The notes beneath the pieces are model-generated. The model did not search any database. It was given only the letters and a program-made list of their open reading frames with translations, and was not told the DNA's origin. From Burkholderiaceae bacterium (GTDB lineage: Bacteria > Pseudomonadota > Gammaproteobacteria > Burkholderiales > Burkholderiaceae_A), in assembly GCA_004214155.1 (NCBI GenBank), contig SGYQ01000017.1, positions 1 to 33,265 on the forward strand: DNA of 33,265 nt, given 5' to 3'. Positions 1-6,908 of this stretch are shown piece by piece. Position 1 is the first letter of the stretch. The number at the start of each line of letters is the position of its first letter. A program made the translations under genes and the position numbers.

Positions 1-21
1 AGTAGGCAAAAAAAAGATATT

Positions 22-1551
22 TTGGATAAATACCTAAGGGAAATTCTATGCGCTAACGTTTACGATGTCGCCAAGGAATCAAAGTTAGAGTTTGCACCTA
101 TTATCAGTAAAAAAATAGGGAAAAAGATTTTTTATAAAAGGGAAGATCAACAAGAGACGTTCTCATTCAAAATACGGGGCGCCTACAATAAAATGTCCCA
201 TTTAAGCTCCGCGGAGCTTCTTAGGGGAGTCATTGCTGCATCAGCTGGTAATCATGGGCAAGGAGTTAGTCTTGCTGCCAAAAAACTCAGAATAAGATCG
301 ACTATTGTAATGCCACGAACAACACCATCCGTGAAAGTAACATCAGTGAAAAGATTGGGCTCCGATGTCGTGCTGCACGGGGATTCTTACTCTGATGCCT
401 TTGAAGAAGCCATGAAAATCGCAAGACGTAGTAAAAAACAACTAGTTCATCCTTTTGACGACATGCACGTTATCGCAGGTCAGGGAACCATAGGAATGGA
501 AATCATTAGGCAGATGTCTGAACCGATTGATGCGATATTTATTGCGGTTGGTGGTGGCGGCTTGATATCAGGTATAGGTTGTTATATCAAGTCAATCAGA
601 CCAGACATAAAGATTATTGGTGTCCAAACTACGGATTCTGATGCAATGATGCGTTCGATTGAGAAAGGAAAGAGGATTAAACTGAAACACGTGGGGATTT
701 TTTCTGATGGTACTGCTGTCAAGCAAGTTGGTTCAGAGACTTTCAAGCTTGCTAAGCTTGTCGTTGATGATTTTTGTTTAGTCACTGCTGATGAAATCTG
801 TGCTGCAACGAGAGATATATTTGAGGATACTCGCACAATTCAAGAACCCGCTGGAGCCATGGCGCTTGCAGGACTAAAAAAGTACGTCCTAGCTAACGGT
901 AACAAAAAAAAATTAGATAATTTAGTCGCGATTACTTGTGGTGCTAATGTTAACTTCGAAAGGCTGAGAATTATAGCGGAACGATCCGAGTTGGGAGAAA
1001 ACAAGGAGGCATTACTAGCTATATCTTTACCTGAACAGAGGGGCTCTTTCTTAAAGTTATGTGAGACATTAGGAAATCGACACATTACGGAATTTAATTA
1101 CAGGATGGAAGACTCCAGCACGGCTATTGTCTTCGCTGGTATCGAGGTGAAAGATTCGAAAGAAAAAACAAAAACTCTAAAGGAACTAAAGGCCCATGGA
1201 TTCAAGGTTTTTGACCTTTCAGACGACGAAATCTCAAAATCGCACATACGACATATGGTCGGAGGGAAATCAAACCTTACCGATAATGAAAAATTATTTA
1301 AGTTTGATTTTCCTGAACGGCCAGGCGCTCTAACTAGTTTCTTATCTAAAATGCATCCGTCATGGAATATTTCTTTGTTTAATTACAAGAATAATGGAAC
1401 AGACAGTGGAAAGATATTAATTGGATTACAGGTGCCTGAGAATGAGAGACGACTTTTGGAAAAATTCCTCAAGCAATTAGGATACGAATATACAAACGAA
1501 TCGAAAAATCTGGCATATAGGCTATTTCTCAATAAAAAATCTCTAAGATAA
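22..1551 (+). CDS. ilvA: Threonine dehydratase, biosynthetic (IlvA)
   Basis: PLP enzyme that deaminates L-threonine to 2-oxobutanoate, the committed step of isoleucine synthesis in the cytoplasm. The N-terminal catalytic domain carries the PLP-lysine motif SFKIRGAYNK (Lys50) and the glycine-rich phosphate-binding loop GGGGL near residue 176. The last ~170 residues hold two ACT-like regulatory repeats, each introduced by a PE-R-G motif (LPEQRGS, FPERPGA), so the enzyme is the long, isoleucine-feedback-regulated form; 509 residues fits that class. The start used is a TTG, giving MDKYLREIL, which aligns with the usual N-terminus. The frame stays open to the window edge and no clear ribosome site is visible, so the true start could lie a little upstream. 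hemA follows after 12 bases. Confidence 0.93.
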   Translation: MDKYLREILCANVYDVAKESKLEFAPIISKKIGKKIFYKREDQQETFSFKIRGAYNKMSHLSSAELLRGVIAASAGNHGQGVSLAAKKLRIRSTIVMPRTTPSVKVTSVKRLGSDVVLHGDSYSDAFEEAMKIARRSKKQLVHPFDDMHVIAGQGTIGMEIIRQMSEPIDAIFIAVGGGGLISGIGCYIKSIRPDIKIIGVQTTDSDAMMRSIEKGKRIKLKHVGIFSDGTAVKQVGSETFKLAKLVVDDFCLVTADEICAATRDIFEDTRTIQEPAGAMALAGLKKYVLANGNKKKLDNLVAITCGANVNFERLRIIAERSELGENKEALLAISLPEQRGSFLKLCETLGNRHITEFNYRMEDSSTAIVFAGIEVKDSKEKTKTLKELKAHGFKVFDLSDDEISKSHIRHMVGGKSNLTDNEKLFKFDFPERPGALTSFLSKMHPSWNISLFNYKNNGTDSGKILIGLQVPENERRLLEKFLKQLGYEYTNESKNLAYRLFLNKKSLR

Positions 1552-1563
1552 AACAAAACTGTA

Positions 1564-2844
1564 ATGGATTTTAATTATTTTATTATTGGTTTAAATCATA
1601 AAAGTGCTGATTTGTCTTTGAGGGAGAGAGTCAGCATCCCAGAAAATAAAATATTGCAAGCACAACGCCAATTAAAGACGCTTTTGGATCCTCTTGCGAT
1701 TGAGCAAGTCATTTTATCGACATGTAACCGCACGGAATTTTATTTTTATGGTGATAATTTATCAAATATATTTGATAAAACACTAAATTGGCTAGCAATG
1801 TACGCTAACGAAAATATTGAAGAAATCCAGGCCCATACATATAAACGAGAAGGAAAGGAAGCTGTTTCACATATTTTTTGCTTGGCGTGCGGTTTAGATT
1901 CTATGGCAATGGGTGAAACTCAGATTTTAGGTCAGCTAAAATCTGCAACCCGCATGTCAAAAGAACTCGGTTATTCAGGTAATAACCTTGATTATTTAAC
2001 TCAAAAAGCGTTCAATGTCGCAAAGCTAGTTCGAAGCGAGACAGATATTGGGAAGCAATCAATTTCTCTGGCGTCTCTATCCATCCAACTAACCAAAAAG
2101 ATTTTTGGCAACCTGTCCAATTGTGATGTCTTATTTATTGGTGCGGGCGAAATGATTAACCTCTGTCTAAATCATATTTCAGAACAGAATCCAAAGTCGA
2201 TAACCTTAACAAATAGGGACCTAAAGCGAGGTCAAGAACTTATAAAAAAGTTCAATGGTAACTACTTTCCAATTGGAAGTTTAAACAGGAACCTGGAGAA
2301 TTTTGATGTAATAATTAGCTGCACAGCCAGTTCCTTGCCTTTAGTTGGTCTTGGCGCAATTTCAACCGCTTTAAAAAAAAGGAAGAATCGTCCTATTGTT
2401 TGTATTGATTTAGCTGTTCCAAGGGATTTTGAGCCTGAGGTAAAAAAACTTGATAACGTTTTTCTTTTTTCGATAGATGATCTAGGCGCACAGATAGACG
2501 AAAATATAAAGTCAAGACTATCATCTGCTAAAGAGGCCAGGGAGATTATTGAGAGTAGTATCCAGGAATTTTTCATTTGGAAAGAAAAACGAAAAATTGT
2601 TCCAATAATACAGCAACTGAAGAGTAGGAGTGAAGAGGCAGTTGGAAATGAGGTCAAAAGTGCGATAAGAAAAGTTGAGAATGGTGCGCCTGTAGAGGAT
2701 GTTTTATCAGAACTTGCGAATAAGATTTCGAATAAGTTTTTGCACAATGCTTACGTCGCTTTAAACGATCAAAATTCAGAAAAATATTCGGAAATAAGGT
2801 TTTGGATTAAAAAATTATACGGGATAGAGCTAGATGATAAATGA
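1564..2844 (+). CDS. hemA: Glutamyl-tRNA reductase (HemA)
   Basis: NADPH-dependent reduction of glutamyl-tRNA(Glu) to glutamate-1-semialdehyde, the first committed step of the C5 pathway to haem. The opening GLNHKSADLSLRERVSI and the catalytic cysteine in STCNRTEFY (Cys54) are diagnostic, as is AMGETQILGQLK near residue 115. A Rossmann-type NADPH domain follows (GAGEM near 194), then a helical C-terminal dimerisation domain. At 426 residues it has full family length. It starts with ATG 12 bases after ilvA, and its last 11 bases overlap prfA. The hemA-prfA-prmC order is widely conserved in proteobacteria. Confidence 0.97.
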   Translation: MDFNYFIIGLNHKSADLSLRERVSIPENKILQAQRQLKTLLDPLAIEQVILSTCNRTEFYFYGDNLSNIFDKTLNWLAMYANENIEEIQAHTYKREGKEAVSHIFCLACGLDSMAMGETQILGQLKSATRMSKELGYSGNNLDYLTQKAFNVAKLVRSETDIGKQSISLASLSIQLTKKIFGNLSNCDVLFIGAGEMINLCLNHISEQNPKSITLTNRDLKRGQELIKKFNGNYFPIGSLNRNLENFDVIISCTASSLPLVGLGAISTALKKRKNRPIVCIDLAVPRDFEPEVKKLDNVFLFSIDDLGAQIDENIKSRLSSAKEAREIIESSIQEFFIWKEKRKIVPIIQQLKSRSEEAVGNEVKSAIRKVENGAPVEDVLSELANKISNKFLHNAYVALNDQNSEKYSEIRFWIKKLYGIELDDK

Positions 2845-3913
2845 AAGTTTAAGGAAAAGGCTTGAAAAGATTAATGCTCGTTTAACAGTCGTCGAGCAAG
2901 AATTAGCAAACCCTGAGGTGACGAAAAATATTAAGAAATTTCAAGCACTTTCTATCGAAAGAGCGGAATTATTACCAATTGTGGAACGGGCACGAAGTTT
3001 GGATAGCCTAAGCAGAGATATCGAAACGGCTGAATCTTGGACCTCAGACCCTGAACTAAAAGAAGATGCGGTCATTGAGTTAGACGGATTAAGAAAAAGA
3101 GTGGGGGAAGTAGAAAACGAGCTCAAAGGGTTACTTTTACCAAAGGATCCAAATGATAAAAAAAATGTGCTTTTGGAAATCCGAGCAGGTACGGGTGGTG
3201 ATGAGTCAACCTTGTTTGCAGCTGACTTAGTTCGTATGTATACAAAATTTGCTGAGAGAAAGAAATGGAAAATAGAAATTCTTTCTTCTCATGAGTCTGG
3301 ACTGGGCGGATTTAAAGAAATTGTTTTAAAATTGGTTGGTAAGAATGTATACTCTACTCTCAAGTTTGAATCTGGTGGTCATCGAGTTCAGAGGATCCCG
3401 ATTACAGAGACGCAAGGAAGAATCCATACTTCTGCATGCACTGTAGCTGTTTTGGCTGAAGTAGAAAATATCAGTGAAATTAATGTTAAGCCCGAGGAGA
3501 TAAGGGTTGATGTGTTCCGGGCATCCGGAGCTGGAGGACAGCATGTAAACAAAACCGAGTCTGCTGTCAGAATTACGCATTTGCCGACAGGGATAGTAGC
3601 TGAGTGTCAAGATGACCGTAGCCAACACAAAAACAAAGATAAGGCGCTCAAAGTTTTATGCGCACGAATAAAAGATCAAGAACTTGCCAACCAGCAAAAG
3701 TCTATAGCAGATACACGTAAAACGCTCATAGGTTCCGGAGATCGGTCAGAACGAATTCGTACATATAATTTCCCCCAGGGTAGAGTTACAGACCATAGAA
3801 TAAACCTCACTTCATACAAATTGGACCAAGTTCTTGAAGGTATACTCGAAGAGTTCACGGATATGCTTGTAGCACAACATCAGGCGGAAAGATTATCGTC
3901 GATGGTGGATTAG
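2834..3913 (+). CDS. prfA: Peptide chain release factor 1 (PrfA)
   Basis: Reads UAA and UAG stop codons and triggers peptidyl-tRNA hydrolysis. The catalytic GGQ motif lies at residues 234-236 (GAGGQHVNK). The stop-codon-reading P-x-T tripeptide is PIT at 189-191, and the neighbouring RIHTSACTVAVL is typical of RF1. An SPF-type tripeptide, which would mark RF2, is absent. The length of 359 residues is normal. The start overlaps the end of hemA by 11 bases, and prmC, whose product methylates the GGQ glutamine, begins 4 bases after the stop. The two are therefore almost certainly co-transcribed. Confidence 0.97.
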   Translation: MINESLRKRLEKINARLTVVEQELANPEVTKNIKKFQALSIERAELLPIVERARSLDSLSRDIETAESWTSDPELKEDAVIELDGLRKRVGEVENELKGLLLPKDPNDKKNVLLEIRAGTGGDESTLFAADLVRMYTKFAERKKWKIEILSSHESGLGGFKEIVLKLVGKNVYSTLKFESGGHRVQRIPITETQGRIHTSACTVAVLAEVENISEINVKPEEIRVDVFRASGAGGQHVNKTESAVRITHLPTGIVAECQDDRSQHKNKDKALKVLCARIKDQELANQQKSIADTRKTLIGSGDRSERIRTYNFPQGRVTDHRINLTSYKLDQVLEGILEEFTDMLVAQHQAERLSSMVD

Positions 3914-3917
3914 GCGT

Positions 3918-4733
3918 ATGTATGACACGAAATACAATATGTATGTCCGGAAACTTATTTCACACGTAGCAAAAAAACCGGAATATTGGCATCTTGCCCA
4001 CCAATGTGAGGAACTTACGGATGAATCTTGCTATGCCTTGTTATCTGAGTCTCTAAAGAAATTAGATGTTGGGATTCCCTTTGAATATATCGTCGGTTGG
4101 ACGGAATTTTACAATTACAGGTTTCAAGTTACTGAAAACGTTTTAATACCGCGAGAAGAAAGTGAGATTCTCGTGGAACAAGCTATCATGATCTTATCCA
4201 ATTTCACAAAACCTAACCTTAAGGTTTTAGAACTCGGAGTCGGATCTGGTGCGATCATTTCTAGCATATTGTTATCCACTTCCAAATCAATATCTGCCAT
4301 GGCAACGGACTGCTCTCCAGAAGCATTGTTAGAAGCGAAGAATAACTCTATCAGATTGGGAGTCGATATCACTTTCAAGCAGGGGGACTGGTGGGATGCC
4401 TTGAACTCTAACGAGGACGGACCCTTTGACTTGATAATTACAAACCCCCCATATGTCGGTACTGAAAAAATTAACGAGAGGAATATATTATCTGGTTATG
4501 AACCCTCTATATCACTTTATGGAAAAGAACCCTCTCAATCTGGAACAAATGATGCAATGAAAATCATTAGGGGAGCAAGTGCATGGATGGAAGATAATGG
4601 TACACTGTTAATTGAACACGGTTTTAACCAGAGGAAAATACTTAGCGATTTTGCTATATCAAAAGGATTGTTTGTGCTGGAACAAATTGACGATTTATCA
4701 GGTCTACCAAGAGTGTTGATATTGGGAAAGTAA
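3918..4733 (+). CDS. prmC: Release factor glutamine methyltransferase (PrmC/HemK)
   Basis: SAM-dependent N5-methylation of the GGQ glutamine of release factors. An N-terminal helical domain (about residues 1-80) precedes a Rossmann methyltransferase domain with the SAM loop LELGVGSGAI and the signature NPPYVG that binds the substrate glutamine side chain. The segment IPREESEILVEQ is also characteristic. The length of 271 residues is normal. The ATG lies 4 bases after the prfA stop; a second in-frame ATG at codon 8 is possible. It sits directly downstream of the gene for its substrate. Confidence 0.95.
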   Translation: MYDTKYNMYVRKLISHVAKKPEYWHLAHQCEELTDESCYALLSESLKKLDVGIPFEYIVGWTEFYNYRFQVTENVLIPREESEILVEQAIMILSNFTKPNLKVLELGVGSGAIISSILLSTSKSISAMATDCSPEALLEAKNNSIRLGVDITFKQGDWWDALNSNEDGPFDLIITNPPYVGTEKINERNILSGYEPSISLYGKEPSQSGTNDAMKIIRGASAWMEDNGTLLIEHGFNQRKILSDFAISKGLFVLEQIDDLSGLPRVLILGK

Positions 4734-4762
4734 ATTTATCGAATATGGGAGGTTCAATTCAT

Positions 4763-5092
4763 ATGGAAGCAGGCGATTTTATTAAAGATGCTATCAACAA
4801 TAATAAGGTAGTTCTCTTCATGAAAGGAACTGCGCAGTTCCCGCAGTGCGGTTTTTCTGGACAAGTTATTCAAATTTTGAAGAAGAGCGGGCTTAAGGAT
4901 ATTGCAACCATTAACGTTTTGGAAGATGAACAAGTCAGGCAAGAAATCAAGAAGTTTTCTGAATGGCCTACTATTCCACAACTTTATATAAATGAAAAAT
5001 TTATTGGCGGAGCGGATATCGTTACTGAAATGTACGAAACTGGAGAATTGTTGGAGTTGCTCCGAAAGGAGGCTATACTCTCAGCAGAATAA
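4763..5092 (+). CDS. grxD: Monothiol glutaredoxin, Grx4 type (GrxD)
   Basis: Small cytoplasmic glutaredoxin with the monothiol CGFS active site (Cys29), a family that binds [2Fe-2S] clusters with glutathione and works with BolA-type proteins in Fe-S trafficking. The KGTAQFPQCGFS block, TIPQLYI and GGADIVTEM (glutathione/cluster site) are all present. I start at ATG 4763 rather than the upstream ATG at 4745 because GGGAGG at 4747-4752 lies 10 bases before it and the resulting N-terminus (MEAGDFIKDAI) matches the family; the product is 109 residues. A BolA-family gene (ibaG) occurs at 19976-20218 in the same window. The gene converges on the tRNA-Thr gene with a 43-base gap. Confidence 0.95.
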   Translation: MEAGDFIKDAINNNKVVLFMKGTAQFPQCGFSGQVIQILKKSGLKDIATINVLEDEQVRQEIKKFSEWPTIPQLYINEKFIGGADIVTEMYETGELLELLRKEAILSAE

Positions 5093-5135
5093 AATTTTTT
5101 GTTATTTGTCTTTTGGACAATTTAACCAAAAAAAA

Positions 5136-5426
5136 TGGTGCCGGTTATCGGATTTGAACTGATGACCTACCGCTTCATAATTCTCAACCATTTTCATAGT
5201 CGACAGTGATTGTCGTGAGAATTTGGACTTTCTCTTCATCTTATTGATAAACATCAACTTAGATGCCCCCCGTCAAGTCTCTACACGTTCACCCAAAAAG
5301 GGCGCTTCGCTCGGGATTGCCATTTTACAGGTTTCCCCGAATTTGAGGAGTATTCATCTCAATGTTTCCAAAGAGAGTTGCAATTTCACTTACAAGGCGG
5401 TTGCTCTACCACTGAGCTAAACCGGC
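5136..5426 (-). tRNA. tRNA-Thr(UGU), interrupted by a group I intron
   Basis: Read on the minus strand, two exons form one complete tRNA. Exon 1 (5426-5392, 35 nt) begins GCCGGTT TA GCTC and runs through the D arm and 5' anticodon arm ACCGC to loop bases CUUGU. Exon 2 (5175-5136, 40 nt) continues AA GCGGT, variable loop AGGTC, T arm with TTCAAAT, then AACCGGC-A-CCA, with CCA encoded. Joined, they give a 7-bp acceptor stem (GCCGGTT/AACCGGC), D stem GCTC/GAGC and anticodon stem ACCGC/GCGGT. The loop is CUUGUAA, so the anticodon is UGU (threonine). The A52-C62 T-stem mismatch also occurs in E. coli tRNA-Thr(UGU), as I recall it. The 216-nt interruption follows U36. A default bacterial tRNA search would probably miss this gene. 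Confidence 0.95.
5176..5391 (-). ncRNA. Group I self-splicing intron (IC3-like) in tRNA-Thr
   Basis: All conserved group I core elements occur in order on the minus strand: P (AAUUCGGGGAAACC, about 5342-5330), Q (AAUCCCGAGC, 5318-5309), R (GUAGAGACUUGACGG, 5284-5270) and S (AAGAGAAAGUCC, 5236-5225). The intron obeys the boundary rule: exon 1 ends in U (5392) and the intron ends in G (5176). P1 forms as UUGUAA with UUGCAA (5383-5378), with a U-G wobble at the splice site. P3 is CUCCUC/GGGGGG, P4 UCGGGG/UCCCGA, P7 GACUU/AAGUC and P8 CAUCU/AGAUG, and a P9 domain is closed by AAUUCUCA/UGAGAAUU. The core strings strongly resemble the Azoarcus tRNA-Ile intron as I recall it. At 216 nt there is no room for an endonuclease; the 65-codon frame at 5223-5420 is spurious. 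Confidence 0.95.
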
Positions 5427-5434
5427 ACGGACTC

Positions 5435-5443
5435 AATATAACA
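5435..5443 (-). promoter_or_regulatory. Extended -10 promoter for tRNA-Thr
   Basis: The minus strand reads TGTTATATT, an extended -10 element (TG-N-TATATT), ending 8 bases before tRNA base G1 at 5426. Initiation would fall within a few bases of the mature 5' end. No convincing -35 box is seen, consistent with an extended -10 type. It is a short motif in AT-rich DNA, so the call rests mainly on position. Confidence 0.5.
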
Positions 5444-5552
5444 TGCGCTGGCCGTTATTTCTCTAATTTTTTTATTATTTGTTAATTAAATGCCGAAGTT
5501 CTTCGTTGAGCGTTCGTAAATTTACAGTGTAGTATCTCACGCAGGATTCTTG

Positions 5553-6056
5553 TTATTTTACTCTCTTGAGAAAAGTTGTGTTTTTTCTCTTCCCCACGGG
5601 GGATTTTCTTTTTTTTAAATCCTTTTTTGATTCCTTAGACGGCTCTACCATAACAAGGTGGTCTTTCCCGTTAGTGTTTTCGTTTTTTAATATTCCAGAT
5701 TGTTGATCGATTTCCTTTTCTGACTTAGGTATATTCTCAAATGTCACACCTTGACCGGTCTCTTTGGAGAAGATTGCCAAAACATTTTTAATGGGAACCC
5801 AAATTTCCATGGCGCTGCCAGCGAATCTACCTGTAAACGAAATATCATTGTTTGTTAAATCAAGCTTATGAGTTGCGATGGGAGAAATATTTAAAATAAT
5901 CATTCCACTTTCCACATAGTCACGAGGTACCCTTGTGGCTGGACAAACAATCGCCTGAATACAAGGACTGAACCCAAAATCTAAACACCACTGATATGTC
6001 GCTCTCAATATGTACGGTTTTAGTATACTTCCAGAATCAGCGGTAACAGTTACCAT
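5553..6056 (-). CDS. sspB: ClpXP protease specificity-enhancing factor (SspB)
   Basis: Adaptor that binds ssrA-tagged proteins and delivers them to ClpXP. The N-terminal fold (KPYILRATYQWCLDFG, then the FTGRFAGSAMEIWVPI strand) is the SspB substrate-binding domain, residues ~10-100. A charged low-complexity linker follows, and the basic C-terminal tail would carry the ClpX-docking peptide. The length of 167 residues is normal. The start at 6056 has a weak GGAA about 6 bases upstream. It lies 61 bases downstream of petC. In related genomes sspA normally lies between petC and sspB, but it is absent here. Confidence 0.9.
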   Translation of the reverse strand: MVTVTADSGSILKPYILRATYQWCLDFGFSPCIQAIVCPATRVPRDYVESGMIILNISPIATHKLDLTNNDISFTGRFAGSAMEIWVPIKNVLAIFSKETGQGVTFENIPKSEKEIDQQSGILKNENTNGKDHLVMVEPSKESKKDLKKRKSPVGKRKNTTFLKRVK

Positions 6057-6117
6057 TTAGCTTCCGATCGTCAATAAACTAAAAAGATTAGCAAGACAGA
6101 AAATCCAAAAGTTGATT

Positions 6118-6885
6118 CTACTTAATATCTTTCCAATATGCTGCATTTAATCTCCAAGCCACGAAGACAAAAACACCTAAAAAGAGTAATACCCAAACTC
6201 CCAATTGCTTTCTAAATTGACCCGTAGGGTCCGAAGCCCAAACCAGAAAAGCAGTAAGGTCAGCCATATTTTCATCGAATTCAGCTTTTGTCATGCGTCC
6301 AGGCTCGGTTATCTCTAAACTCACAAGTTTATTTCCAGTCTTATTACCGTTTACTGTTTCGTCAGAAAAGATGACCTTGTTAGTACCCTGCAAGTCCCAG
6401 AGAACGTTAGGCATCCCAACTCCAGGATAAACGAGATTATTCCAGCCTGTTCGTTGTGAGGGGTCAGCATAGTAGCTTCGCAAGTAGGTATATATCCAAT
6501 CTGCACCGGAACCATCGTGTGAAGATCTCGATCTGGCGGTCAGAGAAAGATCGGGAGGCGCCTTGCCTAACCAAACCTTTGCGTCTTTCGCTTTCATCGG
6601 GGAAACTATTGTTGCAGCTACGTTAGCCAGGCTGCTGTTTTGGAAAAAGTTTTCCTTTATTTGTGACTCAGTTAGTCCTAAATCTTTAAGTCGACTGTAT
6701 CTGACCTGGCTAATCCCGTGACACCCTAAACAATAATTGAAATAGAGTTTCGCACCGTTTTGAAGAGCAGCGTTATTATTCACTCTACTAACAGGAAATG
6801 TGTCTAACGAGATATCTGACGAGGCAGCAGACACCTGGCCAGCGACTAAAAAAGAAAAAATAAGTAATATGGCATACCTAATCAT
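6118..6885 (-). CDS. petC: Ubiquinol-cytochrome c reductase, cytochrome c1 subunit
   Basis: Membrane-anchored c-type cytochrome that takes electrons from the Rieske centre and passes them to soluble cytochrome c on the periplasmic side. A Sec signal peptide (residues 1-20, ending VSA) precedes the haem-attachment site CLGCH (Cys52, Cys55, His56). A likely distal methionine ligand lies in PGRMTKAEF. A C-terminal membrane anchor (about 228-247) ends in AYWKDIK. The length of 255 residues is normal. AGGTAA lies 8 bases upstream of the ATG. It is the last gene of petA-petB-petC, 23 bases after petB. Confidence 0.95.
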   Translation of the reverse strand: MIRYAILLIFSFLVAGQVSAASSDISLDTFPVSRVNNNAALQNGAKLYFNYCLGCHGISQVRYSRLKDLGLTESQIKENFFQNSSLANVAATIVSPMKAKDAKVWLGKAPPDLSLTARSRSSHDGSGADWIYTYLRSYYADPSQRTGWNNLVYPGVGMPNVLWDLQGTNKVIFSDETVNGNKTGNKLVSLEITEPGRMTKAEFDENMADLTAFLVWASDPTGQFRKQLGVWVLLFLGVFVFVAWRLNAAYWKDIK

Positions 6886-6908
6886 AGTTTGTTACCTATC
6901 TAAATCTC

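Noticed and set aside
2262-2747. A 161-codon minus-strand frame inside hemA
   Set aside because: Antisense shadow of a well-identified gene with low-complexity Ser/Phe/Leu composition.
5103-5135. Terminator hairpin TTGTC/GACAA between grxD and the tRNA
   Set aside because: The stem is only 5 bp and the T run lies on the wrong side or too far away for either strand; too weak to call.
5223-5420. A 65-codon plus-strand frame over the tRNA region
   Set aside because: It is antisense to the group I intron and tRNA exon 1, has no recognisable motif and ends inside the D arm of the tRNA; it arises by chance.
5136-5426. Disrupted tRNA pseudogene, or an archaeal-type tRNA intron
   Set aside because: Both exons pair perfectly where expected and the insert has the full group I core; an archaeal bulge-helix-bulge motif is not needed and the insert is far longer than such introns usually are.
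5470-5515. Hairpin CGAAG/CTTCG after sspB as a terminator
   Set aside because: The loop would be too tight with the full stem and the AT-rich tract that follows is not a T run.
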